Below, piece after piece: positions 1-7,867 of a DNA stretch of 64,000 nucleotides. A program made the position numbers and the translations under genes. Each line of letters opens with the position of its first letter. Within the stretch, counting starts at the first letter, position 1. The notes beneath the pieces are model-generated. The model did no database searches, was not told the DNA's origin, and saw only the letters and a program-made list of their open reading frames with translations. This stretch comes from Advenella mimigardefordensis DPN7. Its GTDB lineage: Bacteria; Pseudomonadota; Gammaproteobacteria; Burkholderiales; Burkholderiaceae_B. The DNA lies in assembly GCF_000521505.1 (NCBI RefSeq), contig NZ_CP003915.1:3224001-3288000 (forward strand), in the 5' to 3' direction.

Positions 1-147
1 CCCTTTGAGAGCCAAAGCGCGGCCAATAGCATGATGAAGCTGATCAGCATCAGATATAGAGACGGCTGGCTGACTGTGGATTACCCGCTCTGTATATCCA
101 TTTGTAAGCCATACGTTACTTAGTCCGGACTCTGTGTAGTGATGCAT
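1..147 (-). CDS. HTH antitoxin-like DNA-binding protein, N-terminal part only
   Basis: The gene runs off the left edge, so only about 49 N-terminal residues are visible. The start MHHYTESGLSNVWLTNGY, followed by a segment like SISDADQLHHAIGRALALKG, resembles the N-terminus of small Xre-type HTH proteins annotated as antitoxin-like regulators; this is family recollection, not a search. The expected HTH would lie outside the window. An ATG at 156 is possible, but AGGA at about 8 nt before the ATG at 147 favours the shorter start. The short ORF just upstream on the same strand could be its partner. The strand, frame and lack of stops are seen; the function is inferred. Confidence 0.6.
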   Translation of the reverse strand, partial: MHHYTESGLSNVWLTNGYTERVIHSQPAVSISDADQLHHAIGRALALKG

Positions 148-157
148 ATCATTCATC

Positions 158-349
158 CTAAAAAACGGTAATAACCGCTAAATAACCGCCGTTTTCTTCA
201 CGCTCAAGGGCGACTGCGACGTTAATTTGATCCGCCGCAAGGCCTGTTAAACGGTAGAAAGTCCTAGAGAAGCCAGATAATTCCGATAAAAAAAACCATG
301 ACTCCGTTATCCTGCTTGGGTACACACTAAGCCACTTCAATGTTACCAT
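158..349 (-). CDS. hypothetical protein, 63 aa, upstream of HTH gene
   Basis: A short ORF ends 10 nt before the antitoxin-like start on the same strand, so the two may be co-transcribed. It has a hydrophobic, aromatic-rich middle (SWFFLSELSGFSRTFYRL) and ends YLAVITVF, a beta-strand-like end seen in some small toxin folds. I do not recognise the family. It is short enough to be a truncated or degraded partner gene. The gene on the other strand starts at 340 or 382, so the two genes are divergent and nearly abutting. Confidence that it is expressed is modest. Confidence 0.4.
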   Translation of the reverse strand: MVTLKWLSVYPSRITESWFFLSELSGFSRTFYRLTGLAADQINVAVALEREENGGYLAVITVF

Positions 350-381
350 CAGTAATATTTAGACGCATTCTAGAAAATATC

Positions 382-807
382 ATGGTACAAGATATAATAC
401 CGGCCACGATACTGCACCAACAGGCAGAGGAAATCACTCGACTCATCAGATATGGAACGCCATATCTACGAAAAGATAGTTTTGAATATCGCCACTTATG
501 GCGGGACGCTGATCCTTTACATATTGTGGAAATTCTCGATGCAACTAACACCACCGACGCGGTGATAACCAGGCTTCTTGATTGCGCCGGCAAAGTGCTG
601 CGCAATCACAGGCTAATGCCGATCGGATCCAATGAACAAAGTTTCACGATTGACAGCTTAGGAAAATGCGTACATTTCGAGCTCGCCGTTACCGCACCCG
701 TCAAGGAAGTTTGCCGCATGAATTTCGAACTAGCGGATATGGTCGCTCGTGATATTGAAAAAATTCCGGATGGATTCCACGTTAGTTTTAAGTGGGCCGG
801 ACAATGA
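382..807 (+). CDS. hypothetical protein coupled to HEPN gene
   Basis: This 141-residue soluble protein is unrecognised. An in-frame ATG at 340 would give 155 residues but would overlap the divergent ORF. No signal peptide or membrane segment is visible. The C-terminal half alternates strand-like and helix-like stretches, ending DGFHVSFKWAGQ. It lacks the GSxxRG and D-x-D signature of MNT nucleotidyltransferases, the usual HEPN partner. Its stop overlaps the ATG of the downstream HEPN gene (ATGA at 804-807), so the pair is probably translationally coupled. By position it could be the antitoxin or adaptor of a two-gene defence or toxin-antitoxin module; this is inference from architecture only. 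Confidence 0.6.
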   Translation: MVQDIIPATILHQQAEEITRLIRYGTPYLRKDSFEYRHLWRDADPLHIVEILDATNTTDAVITRLLDCAGKVLRNHRLMPIGSNEQSFTIDSLGKCVHFELAVTAPVKEVCRMNFELADMVARDIEKIPDGFHVSFKWAGQ

Positions 808-1178
808 GTATTAACTATCGCGCGTTTGTAGACTACGCACGACAAAATCTCAAGGCAAGTCATAGTGAAATCAGTGTACGATGCGCGATCAGTCGTGCGT
901 ACTACTCAGCCTATCATCACGCTTTTCAATTTCATGCATCACTACCATCGCCAGGATCTCCTTCCCCCGAGAATTACGGCCGACATGAGCTCTTAATCCA
1001 GCAACTGATAAATCCAACCGTTCCCTCACAATCGGACCGTTTAAAATCAAGGTCCCTGGGCTATATTCTGCGTATTTTAAAAGGCAGACGAATGAAAGCC
1101 GACTATCAGCTGGATTTAGACATCGCACCAAGCGAGGCACATCAAACAATCATAGAAACAGATCGCTTAATGTCGTAG
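804..1178 (+). CDS. HEPN-domain protein (putative RNase/toxin-like)
   Basis: A 124-residue protein beginning MSINYRAFVDYARQNL. The core SRAYYSAYHHAF fits the HEPN signature, with R-x6-H in RAYYSAYH, and a later helix carries RMKADYQLD, a pattern common in HEPN proteins. HEPN domains are all-alpha and many are metal-independent RNases in toxin-antitoxin or abortive-infection systems. An upstream frame start at 792 is possible, but the ATG at 804, overlapping the previous stop, fits coupling best. The domain call is by motif; toxicity and RNase activity are inferred. The partner is not an MNT protein, which makes the pair unusual. Confidence 0.65.
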   Translation: MSINYRAFVDYARQNLKASHSEISVRCAISRAYYSAYHHAFQFHASLPSPGSPSPENYGRHELLIQQLINPTVPSQSDRLKSRSLGYILRILKGRRMKADYQLDLDIAPSEAHQTIIETDRLMS

Positions 1179-1296
1179 TCAGAATGGGCATCCAATGCGA
1201 ACACAATTGATCGCGCTTTGGCTCGACATCATATACGGGTTACCGCTGCCAACAATTGCCAATAGACCAGCACGAGCCTGCCCCGCCCCGTTAAGC

Positions 1297-1506
1297 TCAG
1301 GCTTGGCGCTTCCTGTCGATCAAGGCTTGCAGCTCGTCCATTACTTGCTGATGCAACATACCCGGCCGATTATCTACCACTGCTTCATGCACTGCGGCTC
1401 GAGACCATTTATCATACGCTTCCGGATCATTGGCAAGTATGTCGGCCGCATCGGCCTTTAGCTTTTCATCTACGCGGATGTGTAACATGGATGTTTGAGC
1501 GGCCAT
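1297..1506 (-). pseudogene. RelB/DinJ-family antitoxin with internal in-frame deletion
   Basis: The N-terminus MAAQTSMLHIRVDEKLKADA is the ribbon-helix-helix start of RelB/DinJ antitoxins, and the C-terminus (DPEAYDKW, HQQVMDELQALIDRKR) is the usual toxin-binding tail. The two are joined directly as ILAN-DPEAYD. Family members, as I recall them, have about 25 residues in between (a GLTVSDAVR-like second helix and the linker to GLP), so the central ribbon-helix-helix helix appears deleted in frame. AGGAG lies 7 nt upstream of this ATG. No RelE/YafQ-like toxin ORF follows on the minus strand before 1180. It is probably an orphan, non-DNA-binding remnant. Confidence 0.65.
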
Positions 1507-1953
1507 CGTCATTCTCCTGGCGTTGTATTTGTCATTATTATGTATTTCATGCGAGCCACATTCAAGAACCGAACACCAACAAGAGATACCGTTCTGAAAT
1601 TAAGAGTGAGAGTTTTGCTGCTTTTTCAACCATCAATTCGCGCACAGATAGCTTTTCTATCGTAAGCGCCAATGAATCCGATTTCCAGCTAAATTGTCGT
1701 GTACAGGCCAGTAGCTCAAAACGCGTAATGGACATAGGATTGCTGGACTGCCTGTATGCTATAAAAAGCACACACGTTCTTCAAATCTCAATAACCGCGC
1801 TATAAAATATTGATCATTCAACGCAATAAACGTGATAGGAATTACGACTACATGTGCAACATTTACATTCCGCTTCGCTCTATATTAGCCAATATTTGAG
1901 TGGTCTCGTCTGTACATTGTGTATGTTATTTTCCGTTAAACCGAGGTGAGAAG
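1507..1953. other. intergenic, no convincing gene
   Basis: This AT-rich stretch of about 450 bases lies between the relB-like remnant and the 1954 operon. Short ORFs exist on both strands (for example 69 codons on the minus strand at 1562-1771), but none has a good ribosome-binding site or a recognisable sequence. The right part (about 1890-1950) must carry the promoter of the following operon. I see only weak -10-like TATGTT at 1922-1927 with no well-spaced -35. Confidence 0.4.
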
Positions 1954-2172
1954 ATGCGTAAATCTCCTGAGACTATCGATCTTGTACCTGTTGGCAATGA
2001 GAACTTGTCCGCTACAGAGTTCATTGAGTTGGTGAAAACCAGTAAACATTTAATTAAAAAATCCGAGATTGTCCCCCCTGTCTTAGGGAAAAAGGACTTC
2101 GGTTCTTTTGATGTTAGTTACAACAGGCCGATTTATAAACCATTTTTTGGATTTAAACCAATTACGCGATGA
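1954..2172 (+). CDS. hypothetical small protein, first gene of two-gene operon
   Basis: A 72-residue soluble protein starting MRKSPETIDLVPVGNENLSA. The start is set by a strong GAGGTGAG at 1943-1950, just upstream of the ATG at 1954. It is rich in Lys, Pro and Phe near the C-terminus (KPFFGFKPITR), with a predicted helical middle (FIELVKTSKHLIKK). The family is unrecognised. The last codons overlap the next gene as ATGA (2169-2172), implying translational coupling with the coiled-coil membrane protein downstream. The pair may form a small membrane-associated complex; no function can be assigned. Confidence 0.6.
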   Translation: MRKSPETIDLVPVGNENLSATEFIELVKTSKHLIKKSEIVPPVLGKKDFGSFDVSYNRPIYKPFFGFKPITR

Positions 2173-2579
2173 GCAACATTCAGCCTAAAAACAATCAAAA
2201 CAGGGCCCCATTGAATGAAGCAACGCTTAATAGGCTTATCGATAATCAGGCTCGAGATCAGGAACTGAAAGCCAAGGAGCTAGCGATTCGGGAAAAGGAA
2301 ATCGAGCATCAGGCGAAGTTTGCCAGCAGGATGCTCGATGCTCAAATTGGAGATAGAACGTCGGAACGGGCCCACATCCAAACCACCGTTCGCTATCAAC
2401 TGATATTCCTTGGAATAGGGTTCGTAATTTTGATGGTGTTTTGTGCTTACGCCTTACATAATGGCAAGGACGCGCTAGTCGAAAAGGTCGTCACTATCAC
2501 AGCAAGTGTTGCGGCTGGAGCATTTGGCGGATATGGCTACCGGGCTTATAAGGAAAAACCGTCGGACCAGGAGCCTTAA
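2169..2579 (+). CDS. coiled-coil protein with C-terminal membrane segments
   Basis: A 136-residue protein. Residues about 15-65 form a charged, heptad-rich helix (RDQELKAKELAIREKEIEHQ). Two hydrophobic segments follow, at about 78-97 (LIFLGIGFVILMVFCAYAL) and about 105-125 (VTITASVAAGAFGGYGYRAY), joined by a short loop, so the coiled coil and both ends probably face the cytoplasm. It is coupled to the preceding gene by ATGA. The architecture resembles small accessory membrane proteins of genomic islands, but no family is recognised. The next gene (2705-3427) is convergent. Confidence 0.6.
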   Translation: MSNIQPKNNQNRAPLNEATLNRLIDNQARDQELKAKELAIREKEIEHQAKFASRMLDAQIGDRTSERAHIQTTVRYQLIFLGIGFVILMVFCAYALHNGKDALVEKVVTITASVAAGAFGGYGYRAYKEKPSDQEP

Positions 2580-2704
2580 ATTATCACGTACTGGGCGCAA
2601 AAACAAAAAAGCTAGCCGAGGATTGATATCTTAGGCCATGGCTGGCTTATTAACCTGAATCACTTTAACTCTGAATGCAAGCAAACAAGCGTTAAAAGTT
2701 CGTG

Positions 2705-3427
2705 CTAATCATCCATAAACTGGAGCATTTTCCGCGGGTGATTGATGAACGCTTTCATGACCTGGAACGTTTCGGTCTCTTCGTATGACACAGCTTGGAT
2801 GCCATCTGATGAACATTGGTAGATGATCGAATCCGGATAAGCCAACAGAATGGGCGAGTGAGTTGCGATCACAAACTGAGACCCGTCCTGTATGAGATCG
2901 TGAATACGGTATAGCGCGGCCAATTGACGTTGAGCAGACAATGCCGCTTCAGGTTCATCCAGAATATACAAACCATTCCCATGAAACTTATGCGTCAATA
3001 ACGCCATAAATGATTCGCCGTGCGACTGTTCATGCAAAGACGTCCCGCCGTAGTATGCCTCCACGTCAAGATTTTCAATTTCGGTTGCCACATTAAAAAA
3101 ACTTTCTGCTCGCAAAAAGAACCCCGTCTTAGGGCTCACGCCCTTGGCAATGCGCAGGTGATCCGCCAATGTGCTATGCGATGCCCTTGTGTTGAAATTG
3201 AAATTCTTCGTTCCACCCTCTGGATTGAACCTGTTTGCAACGGCGATTGCTTCCAACAAGGTCGACTTGCCTGATCCGTTTTCCCCGACGAAATAGGTTA
3301 TTTTTGGATGAAAATCCAAACGATTGAGGGATTTGATAATAGGTAAAGAATAAGGATACTCCTGACGTGATTGCACGGAGTCGTGACGAAATTCCAAATG
3401 GAGCAAAAACTGTTTTTTAATTACCAT
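2705..3427 (-). CDS. stand-alone AAA-family ATPase (ABC/SMC-like)
   Basis: A 240-residue P-loop ATPase of the AAA_21/AAA_23 class. Walker A is GENGSGKST (about residue 48), there is a signature-like HGESF, Walker B is LYILDEPEAAL and a switch histidine is IATHSP. This is the minimal nucleotide-binding fold shared by OLD, RecF and ABC-type ATPases, without a coiled-coil insertion or a fused nuclease. Such single-domain ATPases occur in many genomes, and in islands some partner with effectors. The nearest same-strand gene upstream is the 154-residue orphan at 3526-3990, with about 100 bp between. An ATPase role is firm from the motifs; a defence role is only contextual. Confidence 0.8.
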   Translation of the reverse strand: MVIKKQFLLHLEFRHDSVQSRQEYPYSLPIIKSLNRLDFHPKITYFVGENGSGKSTLLEAIAVANRFNPEGGTKNFNFNTRASHSTLADHLRIAKGVSPKTGFFLRAESFFNVATEIENLDVEAYYGGTSLHEQSHGESFMALLTHKFHGNGLYILDEPEAALSAQRQLAALYRIHDLIQDGSQFVIATHSPILLAYPDSIIYQCSSDGIQAVSYEETETFQVMKAFINHPRKMLQFMDD

Positions 3428-3525
3428 TAAAAAAAATGCTATGTCGATCGTTTAAGAATACGGATCATTTGTCAATGAAAAATCCGCTTTGCATTATTAC
3501 CGGACTGGGTACTCTGCAGCTTAAG

Positions 3526-3990
3526 CTAAGCGCGCTTGTGTTGCTCAATATAAAAATTAATATCATCTTCTGAATAGCCTAAGATTTCTCCTATTTCCCT
3601 TTCAACCGCTTCGCTATAACCTCTACTCCATGGAGGCTGCATCAATTCAACGAGTCTTAATGCTTTGTCTTTTGCACCAGGAACATATACCACTATATTC
3701 TCGTACGGCCCGTCGCCTAGCAAACTCAATATTCTGTTTTTCACTGCAGGAGGCAATTTCAACAAATTTTCATTCTCCTCAGCCCCAAACTTTATGGATT
3801 GAAATACTCCATCTTCAAGACATTTTTTCATCGTCTGGAAATGTTCTTGGGGATAATCGAAGGAAAAATAGGCTACCTCCTTTTTTCCAGCGAGCATCAG
3901 TTCTGCTTCTCGCAACTCATGGGGACCTATCTTTCCTTTTTTTTTACGATTTCCAAAACTCATTTTATTAAAAATATCAATAAAAAACAT
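3526..3990 (-). CDS. hypothetical protein, 154 aa
   Basis: A soluble, charged protein (FGNRKKKGKIGPHELREAEL near the start). It contains YFSFDYPQEHFQTMKKCLEDGVF, a possible ligand-binding or regulatory segment. No family is recognised. An internal ATG at 3963 is an equally possible start, because neither site has a clear Shine-Dalgarno. The codons are AT-rich compared with the housekeeping genes further right, consistent with acquired DNA. It is transcribed toward the AAA ATPase gene, with a gap of about 100 bp, so co-transcription is possible. Confidence 0.55.
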   Translation of the reverse strand: MFFIDIFNKMSFGNRKKKGKIGPHELREAELMLAGKKEVAYFSFDYPQEHFQTMKKCLEDGVFQSIKFGAEENENLLKLPPAVKNRILSLLGDGPYENIVVYVPGAKDKALRLVELMQPPWSRGYSEAVEREIGEILGYSEDDINFYIEQHKRA

Positions 3991-4191
3991 TAATGGGAAA
4001 ATAAAAATATGGGGGGCGTAAGATTATCGCTTTGACGATACATGCAATACGCCCCTCGAAGTTTCTCTTCTGTTAAAAATTTCCAGACAGTACCCGAATT
4101 GGGTTCACTGCGCTATAAAAGCGATTTATAGCATATGGTCGATTAACGTCAGATTAACATACTCTATTTTTCAACGGACCGCCTCCACTAA

Positions 4192-5178
4192 AAAAGCTAT
4201 CACCACTGCACCACCTGCAATCGCTATTTCCGCCATCGCTTTGTCGGTATTGAACCGCGTCGCCGTGCGACGCAGGCGTACCGGATAGAGGTCTTTGAAG
4301 CCCACGACGGCGGCGTCAGCCAGCGCAAACTGACTCGTACGCACCGCATTGGCAGCGCCACGGTTGAGCGCTGGTATCAGTCGTTCGTTAAGCAGCGGGT
4401 CTCGGAGTTGTCCGGGCGAAGCTGCCCGCAGATACTGGGCATCGATGAGCATTTCTTCAGCCGCAAGCACGGCTACGCGACCACGCTGGTCGATCTGAAG
4501 AACCATAAAGTCTTTGATGTGGTGCTGGGACGCTCAGAGGCCAGCCTGCGCAGCTTTCTGAAGCGCCTGCCCGGCAAGGAACAGGTGCGGGTGATTGTGA
4601 TGGATTTGTCCGAAACGTACCGCCAGATCGCCCGGCAGTATTTTCCGAATGCGATTATTGTGGCAGACCGGTTTCATGTGATTAGACTGGTGAATCAGCA
4701 TTTTATGCAGATCTGGAAGCAACATGATCCTGTCGGGCGCAGAAACCGGGGCCTGATCAGTCTGATGCGCCGTCATCACTGGAAGCTGAGTCGGGAGCAG
4801 AAGGAACGGCTAGAGCACTATCTGGCCCCGTATCCGGTACTCCGGTCACTGTACGCAGCACGCCAGCAATTGAACGGCTTTCTGGTGCAAAAGAATATTC
4901 GGGCCAAACAGATTAAAAGACTGCTGCCCCAATTGCTTAAGCTACTGGAGCAACTGGCCAGCAGCCCCGCACGGGCATTGGCTGGCACACTCCAATCATG
5001 GCTGGAGCCAATTGTGAGGATGTGGCGGTTTTCCAAATCTAACGGCATCACCGAAGGCTTCCATACTAAAATGGAAATGCTATCGCGTCGTGCGTTTGGG
5101 TTTAGGAATTTTGAGAATTACCGCTTGCGAGTACTGGCACAATGCGGTTGGAATGGAGTGATTAACAGAGTTTGGTGA
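4192..5178 (+). pseudogene. 5'-truncated ISL3-family (IS204/IS1001/IS1165) transposase
   Basis: The frame is open from 4192 (after TAA at 4189-4191) without an ATG until 4408. The upstream part clearly belongs to the protein: HHCTTCNRYFRHRFVGIE is the zinc-finger-like region and the next residues are typical HTH. From 4408 the DDE domain follows, with GIDEHFFSRKHGY (first D), VADRFHVIRLV (second D) and GITEGFHTKMEM with GFRNFENYRLR near the C-terminus (E). The N-terminal part of the zinc ribbon and the start codon are absent, so this is a 5'-deleted copy rather than an active gene. An internal ATG start at 4408 would give 256 residues. Confidence 0.8.
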
Positions 5179-5187
5179 ATGCCCATC
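4192..5187 (+). mobile_element. remnant of an ISL3-family insertion sequence
   Basis: This is an IS remnant holding the ISL3-type transposase frame described separately. The right side looks intact past the stop codon: TTTGGTGAATGCCCAT at 5171-5186 has the look of an ISL3 terminal repeat (family ends often contain a CACCAAA-type core on the other strand). No matching copy of that repeat was found to the left of the frame, so the left end and 5' coding part are missing. The exact limits cannot be set without target-site duplications, which I do not see. Confidence 0.6.
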
Positions 5188-5231
5188 CCCCGTTTATGGC
5201 GTAGAGCCTGCCCATGCGGGGCGCACAAAAC

Positions 5232-5266
5232 AAAAAAGGCTAGCCCCAAAATTGAGCTAACCTTTT
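5232..5266 (-). terminator. rho-independent terminator of the tRNA operon
   Basis: On the minus strand the sequence reads AAAAGGTTAGC, a short loop, then GCTAGCC followed by a T-run. The stem is 11 bp with one G-U pair. It begins 9 nt downstream of the tRNA-Asp 3' end, so it should end the Ala-Glu-Asp transcript. Confidence 0.75.
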
Positions 5267-5274
5267 GAATTCTT

Positions 5275-5351
5275 TGGCGGAGCGGACGGGACTCGAACCC
5301 GCGACCCCCGGCGTGACAGGCCGGTATTCTAACCAACTGAACTACCGCTCC
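5275..5351 (-). tRNA. tRNA-Asp (GTC)
   Basis: On the minus strand the 77-nt sequence starts GGAGCGGTAGTTCAG and ends with GTTCGAGTCCCGTCCGCTCC, G, and an encoded CCA. The acceptor stem GGAGCGG pairs with CCGCTCC. The anticodon loop is CTGTCAC, giving GTC. It is the last gene of the three-tRNA operon, and its 3' end faces the accessory region on the left, a classical integration site for genomic islands. Confidence 0.97.
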
Positions 5352-5397
5352 GCAGCGGTAAAACCTTTCAAACATCCTGCTTACGAAGCAAAGTGTC

Positions 5398-5473
5398 TGG
5401 CGTCCCCTAGGGGATTCGAACCCCTGTACCCACCGTGAAAGGGTGGTGTCCTAGGCCTCTAGACGAAGGGGAC
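5398..5473 (-). tRNA. tRNA-Glu (TTC)
   Basis: A 76-nt minus-strand gene starting GTCCCCTTCGTCTAGAGG, with anticodon loop CTTTCAC (TTC), T-arm GTTCGAATCCCC and encoded CCA at 5398-5400. The acceptor GTCCCCT pairs with AGGGGAC. It is the middle gene of the operon, about 46 bp from tRNA-Asp. Confidence 0.97.
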
Positions 5474-5610
5474 AGGACTGTACTAACTTTTCTCAAACCC
5501 GTATTTACGTTGGCTTGTAAACACTGCCTGAAACTTCTAACCAGTGATTTAAGAATCCAAGATTCTAGCATATCTTCCGGTCACTTGCCAACAACTTTTT
5601 GAAAGTTTTT

Positions 5611-5686
<76 letters not shown>

Positions 5687-5828
5687 ACACGTCTCAACTA
5701 ATGTTGTTTAGCGAAGAAGCGGAATTATGACTGCTTTTGCGCGCTTGTGCAAGTGTTTTTATCGATGCAATAAAAATACAACAATTTAGCCACATATTCA
5801 GACGCCTTCCCCGCCAATATTCCCGACT

Positions 5829-6677
5829 TTACGAGTCGCTTATCACAATCGCATTGCGAACGCGACGCCCCGCCAGCAAAACATCCGAGGCCGTAAGGCC
5901 GATGGGACCGGTCCCTTCTTTCACCAGCAGATCGGCCGCAGCACCGTGCAACCACACCGCACCCGATATAGCCTGAGCCGCTTCAATGCCTTGCGCCAGG
6001 CATGCCCCCAGCATGCCCGCCAGAACATCTCCTGTACCGCCCGAGGCCAGCCCGGGGTTGCCGGTATTGTTCACATGCGTATCGCCCTGTGGCGAGCAGA
6101 TGACGGTTTTATGGCCTTTCAGTACCGTCCAGGCATCGTATTTTCTGCTGATGGCCACGGCTGCACGCGCCCGGCCCTGTTGCACTTCCGCCACGTCACA
6201 ATCAAGCAATCGTGCCGCCTCCAAAGGATGCGGCGTGAGCACCAATACACGATTACGTGCGCCGGCGCCGATTTTGCCCTGTGCCAGCAACGTCAGGCCG
6301 TCAGCATCCAGCACCAGAGGCATATCAAACGTGGCCCGAAAGACCTGATACAACAGGCCCAGCGATTTCTCATCCAGTCCCATGCCTACCCCGGCGACGC
6401 ACACAGTCATCTGACCCGAACGCAGCAGTTGCTCGGCACGTTCCAGCATAAGCTCAGGATGCGCAAGGTCAACTGCAAAAGGCACATCATCAACGAAGCC
6501 GATTTTCACTTTACCGGCACCCTGCATCAGGGCAGCCCGGCCGGCCAGCAATGCCGCGCCCGTCATACCGGGCGCCCCGCCGATCACACCGACCGTGCCG
6601 AAGCTGCCCTTATGACTATCCGGCAAACGGGGGCGACACAGCGCGGGAAAATGTTGTCTTGCGTGTTCGATGCTCAT
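5829..6677 (-). CDS. nnrD: ADP-dependent (S)-NAD(P)H-hydrate dehydratase
   Basis: This 282-residue ribokinase-fold protein repairs NAD(P)HX, the hydrated form of NADH/NADPH, by ADP-dependent dehydration. Visible features are the N-terminal GTVGVIGGAPGMTGAALLAGRAAL loop, DADGLTLL, LTPHPLEAARLL, VLKGHKTVI, and the glycine-rich ATP/ADP site NTGNPGLASGGTGDVLAG with the catalytic Asp of the GTGD motif. The length suits the dehydratase domain alone; the NnrE epimerase domain (often fused) is not present here. AGGAG lies 7 nt before the ATG. It is a cytosolic housekeeping function and appears monocistronic. Confidence 0.9.
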   Translation of the reverse strand: MSIEHARQHFPALCRPRLPDSHKGSFGTVGVIGGAPGMTGAALLAGRAALMQGAGKVKIGFVDDVPFAVDLAHPELMLERAEQLLRSGQMTVCVAGVGMGLDEKSLGLLYQVFRATFDMPLVLDADGLTLLAQGKIGAGARNRVLVLTPHPLEAARLLDCDVAEVQQGRARAAVAISRKYDAWTVLKGHKTVICSPQGDTHVNNTGNPGLASGGTGDVLAGMLGACLAQGIEAAQAISGAVWLHGAAADLLVKEGTGPIGLTASDVLLAGRRVRNAIVISDS

Positions 6678-6969
6678 AGTGCTCCTTTGTCATTACAGGG
6701 ACCAGGCTAAACGCCCTTGCAGCACAACGACAGGCTTGCGCCGGCACCATAGCGGTCTGGGCATTTTTTGTCTTTCAGCGCAATGACAGCACAGTCGCAC
6801 GGGTCCGTCAAGGACCGCACTGGGTTCGACCAGCAAGCGGAATACTTAAGAGGTCAGCAGCACCCCGGGGAACACGCCCGATACAGCCCAATCACAACCG
6901 AAATACCAGCCCTCAACCGCTACCCGCAAGGCGGCAACGGGCGCGACGGCGCGACAGCATTTCCTGGTT

Positions 6970-7698
6970 TTATTTGCTTGCGGATCGCATCCGCTGACGG
7001 CTATTGATAATATGCATGCGCATGGCGGCACGGGCAGCATCGGCATCCTGTGCAGCAATGGCGTTGAAGATGGCCTCGTGCTCCATGTTCAGCCGTTGCT
7101 GGTACATGGCTTTTTCCTGATCGAAAATCGCCAGGCGACTACGCGGTATCGCGTGTTTACCCAGTTGGCGCAGCAGATCCAGAAAATGCGAATTGTGCGT
7201 GGACTTGGCAATCTGCTCATGAAACTGAAAGTCGACGTCCACAGAAATATCACGGGAAATATCTTCCTTAACCAGTGCACGCAAAATGCGCTCAAGTTCC
7301 GCCAGCTGTTCATCGGTGCGCCGCTGGGCGGCAAGACCTGCGGCCTCCGATTCCAGACACGCCCGCACCTCCAGCACCGCAGCCAGTTCCTGCGTGGTAC
7401 CGGGTGAAATGGTACTGCGGTCAAAAATCACATCTTTAACAGTCGGCTCGCGCACAAACGTGCCTACACCGTGCCGCGTTTCAACCAGACCACGCGCCTG
7501 CAATTGTGAAATCGCCTCGCGGATCACACTTCTGCTTACGCCGAAAGCCTCGACGAATTCAGATTCTGTCGGCAGTTTTTTCCCCACTTCCAGGCTACCC
7601 GACTGTATTTTTTCGGTCAGTTGCTCGACCACTTCATCAGAAAGCGTTCTGCCTCTTTTTTTAATTGGGCCGGCGTTAATCAATAGGCGGGTTGACAT
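6970..7698 (-). CDS. GntR/FadR-family regulator of the glucarate/galactarate genes
   Basis: A 242-residue FadR-type regulator. The N-terminal winged helix (about 25-90) includes SRSVIREAISQLQARGLVETR and GVGTFV. The C-terminal all-helical FCD ligand domain shows the Asp/His metal-site pattern (VDFQFHEQIAKSTHN and MEHEAIFNAI). A GTG at 7713 is an alternative start. It lies downstream of kdgD and garD on the same strand, so it is probably the pathway repressor and autoregulated through the operon. Sugar-acid-responsive FCD regulators typically bind TnGTnnnACnA-like sites; one candidate lies upstream of kdgD (10550-10560). Confidence 0.85.
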   Translation of the reverse strand: MSTRLLINAGPIKKRGRTLSDEVVEQLTEKIQSGSLEVGKKLPTESEFVEAFGVSRSVIREAISQLQARGLVETRHGVGTFVREPTVKDVIFDRSTISPGTTQELAAVLEVRACLESEAAGLAAQRRTDEQLAELERILRALVKEDISRDISVDVDFQFHEQIAKSTHNSHFLDLLRQLGKHAIPRSRLAIFDQEKAMYQQRLNMEHEAIFNAIAAQDADAARAAMRMHIINSRQRMRSASK

Positions 7699-7867
7699 AG
7701 GTACTGTGGTCACCGTGAGAATAGTTTGGTTACAGGTAGGGAAAGTATGATTTTAAAACGTTTTCCTCAAAAAACGGCCCGAACACCGCTGGCCTCCGGG
7801 ATTGTTCTGCGCCAGTAGAAAAATAACACACCTGCGGGCGCCCATCCCGGTGATCGAAACCGCACCT

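Noticed and set aside
1562..1771. 69-codon minus-strand ORF
   Set aside because: No start signal, no family features and an AT-rich background with many chance ORFs.
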